Source: Acephala macrosclerotiorum
Lineage: Eukaryota > Ascomycota > Leotiomycetes > Helotiales > Mollisiaceae
NCBI GenBank assembly: GCA_014904845.1
Contig: MU119286.1
Location: 1-64,000, forward strand
Direction: 5' to 3'
DNA length: 64,000 bases
The notes beneath the pieces were generated by a model. The model saw nothing but the letters and a program-made list of their open reading frames with translations, searched no databases and was not told the DNA's origin. Position 1 is the first letter of the stretch. Each line of letters begins with the position of its first letter. Below are positions 46,369 through 57,000 of this stretch, in pieces. The translations under genes and the position numbers were made by a program.

Positions 46369-48205
46369 AGTCAAACCCCCTAGAAGTGGGCCCCCCCCTG
46401 TTCTGGGCCACCTCGCTTAGCACACCGCTACTACCCCACCACCCACTTTAACCTCGAATATTTTTATTATTTTTTAATAAAATTCTTCCAAATTTTGCAA
46501 GTTATTAGAACCGATCATAGAGCCCTCATACACTGAAACTGACGTTCAGTATGCACTTAAGGACGTGGCAAATGGGAAGTCCTTGCGAAAATCCTCTCTC
46601 GACTAGAGTGTACCGAGGGGCACCCTTCAACACAAAGTACTCGGCATTCTTCCTAAGAAAGAAGCTTATACGCATCTACAGAGGCTTGCCTCGATCCAAG
46701 AGCAACGTCTTACGGACTAGGTACTAATTCAAGAAAACTTAAAGCTTAATTCTACACATGCACAGATCCGAGCTTTTGCTAGCCGTATCTTGACCTCTCG
46801 ACGCGATGCTGTACCACTCGAAAAACGTTAAATAACTGGGTTTCTTCGCCGGAATCCTATTCTTAAAACCAAAAAGCAATTCAAAATCGATTCTGTGCGT
46901 ATTAATAGTGCTATATCTGATATTATTAAAGCTTAATTTCAAAAATTGGAGATACTAGCGATCAAAGCAATTAAAGCTGAAAACCGATAGAATATAGATA
47001 AAACGAAGATTATAAAAAGCCAAGAAGAGAATAGATTAGTAATTGAGAGTATTGAGAAACGTTTTATTCAAAAGAAACAACTAGGATCTAAGGCTTGGAC
47101 TTCATTTATTGAGTGCATCTCCTCGAGCGGCCGGGCCATTCTTCCGATCGTCATGTTCAAGGGAAAATCAGTCCAACAACAATGGTTTTCTATGGGATTG
47201 AGAGAGTATAAAGGCTGGAAGTTTACTGCAATCGACAATAGATGGACATCTGACGATACTGCCTTAGAGTGATTGCAAACCGTCTTTATACTTCAAACGG
47301 CACTACGTGACCCAAAAGAGCCCCGTCTACTCATATTAGACGGCCATGAAAGCCATGAGACAACAGAATTCATGTGGGAGTGCTTTTCGAACAATATCCA
47401 CTTATTATTTTTACTACCGCATACTTTACATGTGCTTCAATCTCTGGATTTATCAATTTTTTCTCCCTTTAAATCCGTTTATCGAAGGCGACTAGGTTCG
47501 CTGTCTCTCATCAACGACTCGACGCCTATGGGGAAGCAAAACTTTTTGAAATGTTATAAGTAAGCTCGGATAGATGCTTTAATAGAAGGAAATTGCAAGG
47601 CGGGTTGGAAAGTCTTAGGGTTATGGCCGCAGAACATCTCGAAGCTCCTTATGAACCGATTATTACTTGAAAATAGTAATAAAGCGATCGAGAAACTTCT
47701 ACAACCGTCAGGAAAGGATGCAGCACTTGAATGGATCTAAGATTTATCATTTGGAGTATAGAAAACCCTTCAAAAAAGTGAAGATGTCCGAGAACAATCG
47801 AGGCAAATCACGAGACTTAGGGAAACCGATACGGCAATTGTTAGAGTGCTTTTTAGGAAAATAGTTAAAGGCTTAGATAATAAGGACTTTATTATTGCTA
47901 AGCAAGAGCGTAAGATCCAAGCATTGGAAGCTAGGGTAGTCCAACTTGAGCCTAGAAAACGGCGGAAAGTAAAGACTAGTCCAAATTCTAAGTTCGTTGA
48001 TATCGAGAAGATCTACAAGGCACAGATGAAAGCTGGAGACCGCCAAAATGTACTATTAGATTCCGATGACTTCCCTAGTATAGCCTCTACTTTATCTCAT
48101 ATATCTATTAGTTGATTAAAAAGTTATTCGCGGTCGAACTAGGTAGATAGGAATTAAGCGAGGTGGCCCAGAACAGAAGGGGGCCCACTTCTAGGGGGTT
48201 TGACT
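46369..48205 (+). mobile_element. Complete pogo/Fot1-like DNA transposon, transposase with nine stops
   Basis: The 1837-bp element is bounded by TA duplications (46367-46368 and 48206-48207). Its terminal inverted repeats are about 51 bp, starting AGTCAAACCCCCTAGAAGTG at both ends with two or three mismatches. One plus frame from about 46540 to 48115 carries the transposase without any frameshift. It holds an N-terminal HTH (ETDVQYALKDVANGKSLRKS), a CENP-B-like part (SIQEQRLTD, RAFASRILTSRRDAVPL) and the catalytic DDE domain. That domain includes AWTSFIECISSSGRA, LLILDGHESHETTEFMWECF and LPHTLHVLQSLDLSIFSPFK. Stops are at 46604, 46718, 46829, 46934, 46988, 47270, 47561, 47738 and 47759. At least the first six stand where the family has Trp (TGG to TAG, TGA or TAA). 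It is inactive as it stands. Confidence 0.92.
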
Positions 48206-49535
48206 TACTCAAACTTTTCTAGCCGAAACTGCGATGATCTCCCTCGCCGGAAATGCGACAACAGTACTGCAAGCACACCAGTGATCGACCTGGCACCAAA
48301 CGAGAATCATCATTTGTGTACCATAAGAGTCGGCGTGCTTGCAGAATTCCAAATCGAGATTGACGAACACCAATTCGTTGTCACGGAAGTAGACGGAACA
48401 GATATCTTTCCCTCATACACCCATCGCCTGATTGTGAATCCGGCTCAGCGATATAGTATCATCGTGACGATGAATGTGAGCACGGCAGATTCGTACTGGT
48501 TGAGAACGCGGATGGCGACGGAATGCTGGACGAAAGACGAGAATTGGAATCACGACTTGATCACTGAATCTAACCCGATTGTCCGGTACAAGAAGGAGAC
48601 AGCTGGTGACGCAGGAGCACCTGCGCCGGACGAGCTTCCAACATCGAGAACATAGGGTGAACCAATCTTGGAGTTCCGCAAAGGCCCCAACACGTCCGAA
48701 CTTGTCCCCGTAGAAGCTGTCCCTGCACCGGAGCACGCAGAACACTTGTTCTACATGTACTTGGACCTTAAGATTGGGTCGTGGAGACTAAGTTGGGGGT
48801 TCTTCAATGATACATCGTTCGGGCCGAACATTCGCTCGCCAATCTTGAATCACTTCGTTGAAGGGTACCAAGCCGGGAATGGAAGTTTCATTGAAGCGCA
48901 GAATGCAGTGAACAGCAAAGCGTTTGACACTAGTAAGGAGATGGTATTCAAGTGGATGGCATCAAGACTATCGACATCGTGATCCAAAACATCAATGAGG
49001 GGTAAGAGACTTGCTTCTCGTCTTGGAACCATACTGAACTATTGACTGCAATCATCCCATGCATCTTCATGGCTACAAGTACTGGGTCCTAGCTCAAGGG
49101 CATGGTTGGTTCAACAAGGAGAAGTACTTGAAAGCAAACAAGTTGGACACTTCCAATTCTCTTCGGCGCGATACTGCGTCTGCAGGTGAGTGCACATCAC
49201 GCATGAAAGAGAGTGCGTGGCTAACAAACTGCATAGAAGGGTAGGGATGGATGTGGATTCGACTAGTGATCGATAACCCGGATGTATGGGCATTCCATTG
49301 TATGTTCCCCGCTCAATGTCCTCGGCTGCTTGAACCCTTGCTAACCCCATCAAGGCCCCATCTCCTGGCATGCTGAAGCAGGGCTCCAAATGCAGCTCCT
49401 CACGAGACCTGATGTGGCTGGTGACTGGACTCTGCCAAACGTAAGCAAAGACCTCTGTCTAGCTGAAGGGATCGAAAAGGGAGCTGGTCCCGACGATTCC
49501 ATCTACTTCGGGAACTTTGGATGGAAGTTTTGCAC
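48206..49535 (+). pseudogene. Multicopper oxidase, 3' half, broken
   Basis: Starting immediately at the pogo right end, the frame reads NCDDLPRRKCDNST, then EFQIEIDEHQFVVTEVDGTD, NPAQRYSIIV and SYWLRTRMATECW: the end of the first and the whole second cupredoxin domain. The third domain follows: HLFYMYLDLKI, GWFNKEK, HLHGYKYWVLAQGHG and RRDTASA. An intron (49187-49238) leads to EG*GWMWIRLVIDNPDVWAFHC, and a second intron to PISWHAEAGLQMQL. Lesions: a base lost after MVFKW near 48955, so that GIKTIDIVIQNINEG continues in another frame; a TAG in EG*GW; and HCHISWH changed to HCPISWH, losing a copper-binding His. A stop near 48653 may also be a lesion. With the 36765 fragment it makes one nearly full oxidase lacking about 50-60 residues. 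Confidence 0.85.
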
Positions 49536-49536
49536 C

Positions 49537-50496
49537 TCATTTCGTCTTTCTCCGTTTGCCTTTCACGTCAGGCCTCGAACTCGTAGTTTTCGTCGTTGAC
49601 CCCGCTTCCTCGCCATCAATCGCGAAGACTAGTCCAAAGCTCGTCCCGACGCCCATTGCTTCGAATCGAACCTCATCTTTGGCGACGCAGAAACCAAGCT
49701 CTCCGAATCCACCAGGTGGGCCGAGCGTCTCTTTAATTTCATCTAGGGCTTCCTTGTCGACTGTGAGACTCCAGGAGAGTGTTCGTCCTTTCTTTGGTGA
49801 GGATGATTGTTTTCGTTCAAGTCTTATCTTCTGATTTGTCGAGGAGGTGGTGTCGTCTGAGTCTGGGAGACAGAGTGGCATGCCGCTTGCTGGAGAAGGA
49901 GAAGAATGGCCGATGGTGATCAGTTGAAGGAAAGCGATCAGAGTGTGGATCCGGGAGCAGAGCGTTCTAAGGGTGGTGTCGGGTTTCCGATTAAGATTTT
50001 TGAGGAAAGGAATTGTAGTGTCTAAGAGGAAAAGCAAAGCTTGATGGAGTTGCCATGTTAGGACGACACGGTTGAATAGCTGGATTTCGAGTTTCGTCTC
50101 CGGGACATCATCAATCGATGTCTCGTTTAGTGACAAGACTTGGAACGCTCTCCAAAGAAGATCATGGCTCACGAGCTCCAAGCTTGACAGAGTCCAGAGA
50201 AGGCCCATCGCTGTATGAGCTAATGTCTTGATCGAGCCAAGGTATCCCAGCCAGAAACAGGTAATTCCAGCATACAGCTCAGACTGAGTAGGAACAACCT
50301 CCGCAGGGAGCACCTTTCTTGCCCTCTGCGTCTTCAATAGCAAATACTGAACACCAAGCATGCACAAACAATCCCCAAATCTCCCAAGCCACCAAATAAG
50401 CTCAACTCCGGAGAAGCCGGCACCCAAATCCAACATCTCAGCAACAACTCGAACTTCAAACTCGTCACGTCGTACTTTCAGCACACAACAAAGCAT
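49537..50496 (-). CDS. Hypothetical protein, N-terminus uncertain
   Basis: A 319-codon minus frame ends at 49537, tail to tail with the oxidase remnant. It has several hydrophobic helices (GITCFWLGYLGSIKTLAHTA, LTWQLHQALLFLLD, TLIAFLQLITIG), a Ser-rich linker (DSDDTTSSTNQ) and a basic C-terminus (DVKGKRRKTK). I do not recognise the family. The real start may lie further upstream: in another frame 50500-50690 reads SKVRDREAIGSIVHAAVFGS and LYVLRLRTFIFFNVILFKMF, which looks coding. It could be joined by an intron with donor GTACGA near 50480 and an acceptor near 50410. A frame at 50649-50975 could be a further 5' exon. Either an undetected intron or a frameshift separates these pieces. Confidence 0.5.
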   Translation of the reverse strand: MLCCVLKVRRDEFEVRVVAEMLDLGAGFSGVELIWWLGRFGDCLCMLGVQYLLLKTQRARKVLPAEVVPTQSELYAGITCFWLGYLGSIKTLAHTAMGLLWTLSSLELVSHDLLWRAFQVLSLNETSIDDVPETKLEIQLFNRVVLTWQLHQALLFLLDTTIPFLKNLNRKPDTTLRTLCSRIHTLIAFLQLITIGHSSPSPASGMPLCLPDSDDTTSSTNQKIRLERKQSSSPKKGRTLSWSLTVDKEALDEIKETLGPPGGFGELGFCVAKDEVRFEAMGVGTSFGLVFAIDGEEAGSTTKTTSSRPDVKGKRRKTK

Positions 50497-50975
50497 GCAA
50501 AAACATCTTAAACAAAATCACGTTGAAGAAAATGAAGGTCCTCAGCCTCAACACATATAACGGAGTCGGACGATTCCCATCCCAGAGTCTGACAGCAAAA
50601 CGCGAGCCGAATACGGCAGCGTGAACGATGGAACCAATCGCTTCCCTGTCACGGACCTTGCTGACGAGGTTTTGGGGTCGCTGAGCCCGGTTCTTCCGTA
50701 AAGGCTACGGGTTTGGGATGGTTTGGTGCAAATTGGATGCTGGATTGGGGACGTAAGCAGATCCTTTTGGTGGTTAGGTATGGGGTCGAGACGATGGTGA
50801 CGAGGCGTGGCTTTTGGATTTTGGGGCTGGCTCTTGTCACGGGGTCAGGGCACGTGATGGGTGGGTTTGGAACAGAGGAAGGGTTAGGGTAGACGAGACG
50901 AGGAGGATGCTCGCTTGTGGAAAGGGGGAGGGTTTCTGAAGGTATGGGAAAGTTGATGTTTTGATGGTGATGCAA

Positions 50976-51644
50976 GGGCTCGGTGATAGCGGGTATAGTG
51001 TTGGATCAAAAGTGTTAAATCGTGAGGCGTGAATCTGTCAAGATCTAGAGGATTTCAGCAGTAGCCTTGTCGAATGTCTAAGCAGAGCTGGAACGGTAGA
51101 GGCATGACAAGTGCTGAATTCGATGGAGATGTTTGCAAATACGGATCGAGGACAGGTCCTCGGGTTTAGGAGAATACTGGAATGAGCTAAGCCCGAATAA
51201 TGCTAGCTTCATATAGCAAAGCTAGCCTGGATTCGTATTCTGAAGCTTCATCTTCAGCATCGTCACCATTCTCCAATCGTATCCTTCTCTCGGTGCAGCT
51301 CGAGGAACACCAATCGACAATGGCTCTCGTCCAATCTTTCCCGGAGAAGTTCAACGCCCGTCTGAGACATCGGCGCAGTCAATATGACCTCTTCCATCTC
51401 CCGTCTCGCAGGCTTTTGTTGCCTCAACGTACGAGTATTGGCTAGTATCTCTTCCCTCGAGACGTTGAGACTTCACTTCTAGCGGAGTTTAGACTTAACG
51501 CCAGTCCATGATGTATGAAGTTTGACCTCATACGAGTGCGCCTCGAGCGTATATCTTCTCGCCGTCTTCATGCCACATCGTACATCGACCCATCACTCGG
51601 CGCGGAACTACCTTCTCGATTGAACATACCTGCATTACGACACC
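50976..51644. other. Divergent intergenic region
   Basis: Probably the promoter region between the hypothetical gene (minus) and the SDR gene (plus). No motif could be assigned with confidence. Confidence 0.5.
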
Positions 51645-52631
51645 ATGTCTGCCACTCACAACGACAAGAAGATGCGCATCTTCATAACAGGTGCAACGGG
51701 ATATGTTGGAGGAATCATCACCGAATATGCCGTTAAGGAAGGATACGAGGTACACGGGCTGTCGAGGACCGAACAAGGAGACAAGAAGTTGAAGGGATTG
51801 GGTGCCATTCCGGCCCGCGGCGACTTGACGGCACTTGACATACTTCGATACGAAAGCGCGCAAGCCGACATCGTCTTCCATCTCGCGATCCTCATGCAAT
51901 TTCGCGACTACGAGAAAGTGCTTAGCACCGATGCAGCTGCCGTGGATGCCATGTGCGAACCTCTTGTTGGGACAGGAAAGCCTTTCATAATGACTTCCGG
52001 TACTGCCCTGGTTGCGCCGGCCCCAAATCATGGCGAGACGAACGAGGAAAGCCCAGAGCCCGAAAAGCCCTTGATAGAGCGAATGCGCTCGGAGAGACAT
52101 GCATTGACATGGGTGGAGAAGGGCATTCGCGTCAACTCCATCCGTCTGGCTCCGTTTGTATACAGTCGCGGTGGCAGTGGCTTCTTGACCATCATGATGC
52201 AGTCAGCCTTGAGGAATGGCGAATCTATCTATATTGATGACGGGAGTGTATGCACTTCAGTTGCGAATGTGGATGATGCCGCTCAGCTATACCTGCTCGC
52301 TGCCAAGTCTTCGAAGCCTGGAGACGTCTTCAATTGCACCACTTCGACCACTGTTACTTTCAAGCAGATAGCTGAGGCTCTTGGCGATGTTCTCGAGCTT
52401 CCCGTGCGTTCCGTCACACGAGAAGAAGCAACGAAGTTATGGAATTATCTTCTTGTTACAGTCTTCAGTCTCGAGAATCGAGCCTCTAGCCAAAAGGCAA
52501 GGCAACAACTGGGTTGGAAGCCTACTGGCATCGACGTGCTATCAGATATTCGGACGGGGTCTTATGTGGAAGTTGCAAGAAAGCTGCAATCTGGCGAAGG
52601 AATAGACGAGTTCAAAGACTTGTTCGAGTGA
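51645..52631 (+). CDS. NAD(P)-dependent epimerase/dehydratase, atypical extended SDR
   Basis: A single-exon gene of 328 residues. The N-terminal Rossmann motif is ITGATGYVGG (residues 14-23), followed by GLSRTEQGDKKL and ARGDLTALDIL, then ADIVFHLAI. MTSGTALV is the active-site strand. The usual YxxxK is not present; the corresponding helix reads RMRSERHALTWVEKGIRVNSIRLAP, in which Ser-Glu takes that place, as in a known group of atypical SDRs. VANVDDAAQLYLLAAK and LGWKPTG are standard extended-SDR C-terminal blocks. Substrate unknown. The start ATG has a CACCATGTC context. Confidence 0.85.
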   Translation: MSATHNDKKMRIFITGATGYVGGIITEYAVKEGYEVHGLSRTEQGDKKLKGLGAIPARGDLTALDILRYESAQADIVFHLAILMQFRDYEKVLSTDAAAVDAMCEPLVGTGKPFIMTSGTALVAPAPNHGETNEESPEPEKPLIERMRSERHALTWVEKGIRVNSIRLAPFVYSRGGSGFLTIMMQSALRNGESIYIDDGSVCTSVANVDDAAQLYLLAAKSSKPGDVFNCTTSTTVTFKQIAEALGDVLELPVRSVTREEATKLWNYLLVTVFSLENRASSQKARQQLGWKPTGIDVLSDIRTGSYVEVARKLQSGEGIDEFKDLFE

Positions 52632-54049
52632 TTCAAGGCTGGAAGAAAGGATGAGCACTCAATTTACAAGGCCATTCCTTTACACCCGACCAATTGCCAA
52701 TACTTCATTCAAACGTGAATTACTCGCTATGCTCAGAAATCTGACCAGCTACCTGAATAGATCTTAGACCACAGTCACTACTTTTGGCAAGATGTCCCCA
52801 AACGTCCAGTTCTTTCCAGATCAGGACCATCGGAGGTCCTATCTAATACGTCAGCTTTTTTTTATTGCAGCCTCTCAGCAGAAACTGCATTGTTCTGTGT
52901 CGGGCATCTGGACAGACTTTTAAAAATAGCAAGTATGACCTACCCAGAATTCAACTTTCGGGCAATCTCCTTCTCTCCTTTGCTTAGTGATCCTTCCCCT
53001 TTCGCCTCCGCCTAGTGGCGGGATGCAGCAAGGACCGCCACTTCTGATTCCACTCTATGCTAATGTTCAGCATGTTGTTGCGCGACCATCCCCAGCAGAA
53101 AACATGACTGACAAACAGACAGTGCGTACTAGCGTGCTGGTGTGCTGCACTCTTTACAGGTATGTGATGCAACAAGTCCGTTGATGTTTTTGGAAACATC
53201 CGCACCTGCATAAAATATGGCGGGCCTCAGAAGCACGAAGCCGGAAGTTGAGGGTGCCATCGATGGATTTATTGGCTTGTGGATATGGGGAAGCGCAATA
53301 CACCTTCCTCTCCTATCGCGGGGCCGGTCGTTTGCAGATGTTTAACTGGTTAGTTGATGAATTCCCCAACATTCAAAGCCGACTCTGAAGCCTAATCAGC
53401 ATCGAGCCTTGCCGCTGGCAACTTGGGGGTTCCACATGATGGTCTTTCAGCCTCAAATATGATTCGTGCCGCAACGCCAAGAATGAGGCCGCCTGCCTAC
53501 CACTAGCACTTGCAGAGCATGGTGACACAGACGATGGTTGGATTTAATGGCGATATTCCCTTGGTATTTTGCAGACCATTCGCACCAAAGATTCTCAGAT
53601 GGTTATCAGTTCCTCCATCTTGAGATTTTCCTTAGTGATATTCTGGCTTGGAATTTGGATGCATCAGAGCTGCGCAATCTTGGTACAGCCTCGTAGGATC
53701 TGACCATCAGGATCTTTGGGACAATGTCTTCGCAGAATCCGTGAGTTCTCACCGAAGATTACATACAGAGTCTCTGTTGCTGACGATCGCTTGAATAAAC
53801 AGCACGCGGATATGCTTCGACTTCGCTCGCGGTCGGTGTAATCGTGGTAGTCGATGTCGCTTCAGTCACGATCCGAAGACGCCATGCCCAGATTATCCAA
53901 CTACCAGAGGATGTTCGAGAGGCGATAGATGTCGGTATTCACACCATAATACAACCGGATCCATACCCGCTGCTACCACCACCCATTCATCCCCATCTGC
54001 GGCTCGCCAAAAATCCGAGCTCGAAGCAACTTGCCGACAATGGACGTAC
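52632..54049. other. Intergenic region, no supported gene
   Basis: 1.4 kb with only short overlapping frames (52984-53211, 53844-54105). Part of it must be the upstream region of the helicase gene; an additional 5' exon for that gene cannot be excluded. Confidence 0.5.
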
Positions 54050-57000
54050 ATGATTCCACGACCAGATTCAAAACCATCCAGGCACAATTCGGGTGTCGAC
54101 CTCAAGAAATTCTTCGAGACAGGCTGGGAGCTGGTGGAGCGAGGAGACGCAGAGACTCACCAAACCATTATCATAAAGCTAGCTACCGAAAATGGACTCT
54201 CGATGATCAAGGCTCTCGCGGACTTAATGACGGATTCCATGAGAGAAAGTTCCATCTTCCAAAACCGGACACTTCCGTTCTTCCAGATCATATCCTACCC
54301 CGATGTTATGTCGTCACTGATTCTTGAGACTCCCCTTGATTGCATCTACAACTTTCTCTTCGGTCCTAGCGGCCGACGTTCGGTCCAGGTGTTCCGATAT
54401 GCGGCTACTGCTGTTGCCTCCATGATTGCTCAAACTTCTTCATCTGAGATCGACTTAGCCACGAAGGCGATCACAACCACTCTTGCTGTCCTGCAGCGTC
54501 TCATCGATGGATGCCAAAGTGCTCAAGTCGTCGAGGACTTCGGACCTATCGTGGAAACGATCTCTGCCTGCATGCCGGAAGATACACGCTTACTCTCTGC
54601 GCAACAAAGCCTTGTCAGAATACGAAGACGTTTGAATCTTGGACAATCTCTACCCGTCAATGTCCCTGCCCAAAGTAGAACTCTTGTTCACGACATCTCT
54701 TTTGAGTTGGACGCAGATTTGCCAGGCAGACTGTCAACTCATGGGCCAAGACACGACAACGACAGCGAAAACATATCACAGATTCGAATTCTTCCCACAG
54801 CAGGCGAAATTATATCTCAGAGACAGGAATACTTGCCATCCAATAGGGCGTCCACCCAACATCTTTCTGGCATCGCCGGCCTTCTGGACAAACACTTCCG
54901 TCTACTTCGAGAAGATACAGTCGGCCAAGTACGGGACGCAGTCCGAGTGGAGCTTTCTCGGCTTGAGAATCCCAACCGTATCGGACAGACCAATCAAGGA
55001 AAGGATGTCCTCCGAAACGTGGTACATCGAAATCTTCGCCTTCTCAGTCTCTCCGTCGACAAGAAGAAGGGTCTTCAGATACTGGCGGGCTTTGATCAGC
55101 CGACAGTGATCCGCGAAAAGTCAAGACGCCAGCGTGAAGAATGGTGGCAGAACACAAAACGATTACAACTTGATTCTTTCGTCTGTGTAGTCTCTGCCTC
55201 GAGACGAATCGTTTTCTTCTCGGTGTGCGAAGCCACAGTTAGGCACAATTCGAAAGATAGAAGAGCCTCCGAGGACTCTTCGAGTGCTAGCCGAAATCCG
55301 CCTAGTCAGTCCGGCAATGCCCCAAGCCTATCTCAAGACAGCGATCAAGCAACCGTTCTTCTCAGCGTGGTTGAGCATAATGCAGATGATGTTGAATGGA
55401 TTGTCGGCCATCTTGGTGCCCGCCATAAGTCCCGACAGTCACTTGTAGAGTTTCCAGGTATCTTACTCCCGTCGTTTCAGCCAACTCTCAAGGCTTTGCA
55501 GAGAATGAGTCGTACCCTAGACGTTCCATTCGCCGACATCATAGCTCCAAACCTCCATGGTACTAATGCTGATACCTCACAATTGCATAACCAGCCTCCC
55601 GAATACGCCCGCCGACCAGGCTTTGGATTGAACCTGGACTGTCTCACAAGAGGTCACCCGTTGACTCTGAAGCCTGGATCTGAAGAATCCTTCGACTTTA
55701 AGACACTTGGGGACCGCTCCACCCTAGACGTAGCCCAACAACATGCAGTTGTACATGCCCTCAGGACACCCCTTGCTGCCATACAAGGCCCACCTGGAAC
55801 GGGCAAGAGCTATACTGGTGTCTCAATCCTCAAAGCTCTTCTTAACAACCGCGAGAATGCCAAATTGGGCCCGGTGATTTGTGTATGCTACACGAATCAT
55901 GCACTAGATCAGCTTCTTGAACATCTGTGGCAGGACGGAGTCAAGCAGATCATACGTCTTGGATCTCGGTCCAAGTCCGAGGTACTCCAGAAGCTCAATC
56001 TTCATGTCGTTTCCAAGGATATTGAGCCCACCAAACAGGAGAAGCACGATAAATGGCAATACAATCAAGGCATTGCTTCCGCAATCCAGGAAATCGAGAA
56101 TATACTCTATGGGTTGAACAATTCTTCGTCATGGAGAAACGTCAGAGACTATCTCCAGACACAAAATCCTAAGCACTTCAAGGACTTGTTCAAGGGTAGC
56201 GTCGATGAAGAAGGCTTTACTGAGGTCAAAGAAGGCAAGAAAATTCGAGTTGTTGATGCTTGGCTCAGAAATGCACCGAAGAAACTCACCTCAAATCGAC
56301 CTGTGACAGAACTTCAATCAGTGTCATTGAGAGAGACATCGTCTCTTGAGCGCACTGCGCTTCACAGGTACTGGCTGGAGAATCGATCGAATGAGCTTCT
56401 TGATCAACTTCTCAGCTCACTCGAAGAACTTTATGATTCTAAATTAAAGCTTGATAAATGCCATCAAGAACTCGATCTTCGCTGTCTGCGGCAGGCAAAC
56501 ATCATCGGCGTCACAACATCCGGCCTGGCAAAGACTATTGATGTCCTCGGGAGAGTCGGAGCCAAGGTCGTACTTTGTGAAGAGGCAGGAGAGGTTTTGG
56601 AAGCACACACACTCACTACATTCCTACCTGGCCTACAACATGCCATTTTAATCGGAGATCACCAACAATTGCGACCACAGACCAACAACTACGAGTTGCA
56701 ACACGACAATCCCAGAGGTCAGAAATACTCGCTCGATATTTCGCTTTTCGAACGTCTCGTCAGCCCTCAGCCTGGTCACCGCAAGCTCCCATGCGTTTCT
56801 CTGGAGATTCAAAGACGAATGCACCCGTCCATTTCAGAGCTTGTTAGAGTTCCCTTGTACCCAAAGCTGAAAGATCATCCATCTGTCTCTCAATATCCGG
56901 AGGTCGACGGAATGCGGAAACGGCTGTACTGGCTCGATCATCGCGAGAAGGAAGATGCTCGCTCCGCGCAATCAGTGTCGATGTCTCGGACCAATTCTTT

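Noticed and set aside
37604..48205. A Starship-type giant element carrying cargo genes
   Set aside because: No tyrosine-recombinase (DUF3435) gene is seen, and the segment is only about 10.6 kb with mixed element types at its edges.
36765..49535. A secondary-metabolite cluster (methyltransferase, multicopper oxidase, transporters)
   Set aside because: Methyltransferase and oxidase are pseudogenes, and no polyketide, peptide or terpene backbone enzyme or pathway regulator is present.
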